Source: Clostridiales bacterium (GTDB taxonomy: Bacteria; Bacillota; Clostridia; Oscillospirales; JAAYXM01). From it: a DNA stretch of 14,189 bases. The DNA lies in contig JAAYXM010000065.1 in NCBI GenBank assembly GCA_012515925.1, forward strand, positions 1 through 14,189, in the 5' to 3' direction. Below the pieces are notes generated by a model, which was given only the letters and a program-made list of their open reading frames with translations, ran no database searches and was not told the DNA's origin. Both the position numbers and the translations under genes were made by a program. Positions 13,391 through 14,189 of the stretch are shown one piece after another; the first letter of the stretch is position 1, and every line of letters starts with the position of its first letter.

Positions 13391-14189
13391 ATGAAGAAAA
13401 TGGAATTCAACAACTATCGGGAATTCGAATACGAGCTTGCCGGGCGCAGGCTTGTTATCGAAATCGGAAAAATCGCCGGCCTTGCCAACGGCTCCTGCCT
13501 TGTCAGGTACGGTGAAACCGTCGTGCTCGTCACCGCGACGGCGTCCGACAAACCGCGCGAAGGGATAGACTTTTTCCCGCTCTCCGTCGATTTTGAGGAG
13601 CGTCTTTACTCGGTCGGACGTATCCCCGGAAGCTTTATGCGCCGCGAGGGCAGGCCGAGCGAACGCGCTATTCTCGCTTCGCGCCTTATCGACAGGCCGA
13701 TTCGCCCGCTGTTCCCGAGCAATATGCGAAACGACGTCGCGGTTACCATAACCGTACTGTCGGTGGATAACGACAACTCGCCCGAAATAGCCGGCATGAT
13801 CGGCGCATCGGTCGCGCTGTCAATATCCGACATACCCTGGGGCGGCCCCATCGGCGGCGTCAACGTGGGCTACGCGGACGGGCAGTTTGTCATAAACCCC
13901 TCCTCGCAGCAGCGCGAAAAAAGCACGCTTAATCTCACCGTCGCCGGCACCGGGGAAAAGGTTGTCATGATTGAAGCCGGAGCGGACGAGATACCCGAAG
14001 ACGTCATGTATGAAGCAATAGTCCTCGCTCACGGTGAAATACGCAAAGTCGTCGGGTTTATCTCGGATATAAAATCGAAAATCGGCAAGGAAAAATTCGA
14101 ATACGCCAAAGCCGAGTTTGACGATGAGCTGTATCAGGAGCTGCTCGCAAACGAGCTTGACGGCATCCGCGTATGCATGGATACCGACG
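13391..14189 (+). CDS. Polyribonucleotide nucleotidyltransferase (PNPase), N-terminal part
   Basis: 3'-to-5' phosphorolytic exoribonuclease and component of RNA decay machinery. Only the first 266 codons are present and the frame is open at the right edge; the whole protein is usually about 700 residues. This part covers the first RNase PH-like domain, with the FMRREGRPSERAILASRLID segment (about 79-98) and IRPLFP that line the RNA-binding channel. The all-helical domain begins near the end. The ATG at 13391 has AAGGAG ten bases upstream, after a structured leader. It follows rpsO as in many bacteria. The second RNase PH, KH and S1 domains lie outside the window. Confidence 0.97.
   Translation, partial: MKKMEFNNYREFEYELAGRRLVIEIGKIAGLANGSCLVRYGETVVLVTATASDKPREGIDFFPLSVDFEERLYSVGRIPGSFMRREGRPSERAILASRLIDRPIRPLFPSNMRNDVAVTITVLSVDNDNSPEIAGMIGASVALSISDIPWGGPIGGVNVGYADGQFVINPSSQQREKSTLNLTVAGTGEKVVMIEAGADEIPEDVMYEAIVLAHGEIRKVVGFISDIKSKIGKEKFEYAKAEFDDELYQELLANELDGIRVCMDTD

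Noticed and set aside
1..14189. CRISPR arrays, insertion sequences, phage genes, toxin-antitoxin pairs or defence genes
   Set aside because: No regularly spaced repeats, transposase-like frames or paired small genes were seen. The coding content is housekeeping apart from the Cys-rich gene.

Overview
The window reads as ordinary chromosome from a Bacillota bacterium, probably class Clostridia. The evidence is the gene content (RNase Y, YmdB, a YloU/YloV-RecG block, a YhaO/YhaN-type pair), strong AGGAGG-type ribosome binding sites, sigma-A promoters close to consensus, and moderate GC coding sequence separated by AT-rich gaps. No phage, insertion sequence, plasmid or CRISPR signal was seen. 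Nothing here is a clearly new multi-gene system. The least explained items are a cysteine-rich repeat protein with a sporulation-like promoter and several structured leaders.

Layout. Almost everything from the left edge to about 12.3 kb lies on the minus strand, so the order of transcription runs right to left. From a strong promoter near 12.55 kb comes rny (RNase Y). A hairpin terminator or attenuator follows, then ymdB, a SbcD/YhaO-like metallophosphoesterase, a SbcC/YhaN-like ATPase, a promoter, an Asp23/YloU protein, the FakA/YloV fatty-acid kinase subunit, recG and then proA with its own terminator. Next is a separate unit: a 150-residue Cys/Lys/Asp repeat protein with its own promoter and terminator. 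Last is tRNA-Leu(GAG) with a consensus promoter and a long hairpin terminator. On the plus strand, divergent from rny, are rpsO with a structured leader and terminator, then a second structured leader and the first 266 codons of pnp, which runs off the right edge.

How the genes fit together. rny, ymdB, rpsO and pnp are RNA decay and translation genes: RNase Y makes endonucleolytic cuts, PNPase degrades 3' ends, YmdB hydrolyses cyclic nucleotides and S15 is a small-subunit protein. The SbcD/SbcC-like pair and RecG act on DNA ends and branched DNA. YloU-YloV-RecG is a conserved neighbourhood linked to envelope and fatty-acid metabolism. ProA is the second step of proline synthesis. Several genes need start codons other than the longest reading frame (proA, recG, fakA, the ATPase, the phosphoesterase, rny), chosen here from ribosome binding sites and family N termini.
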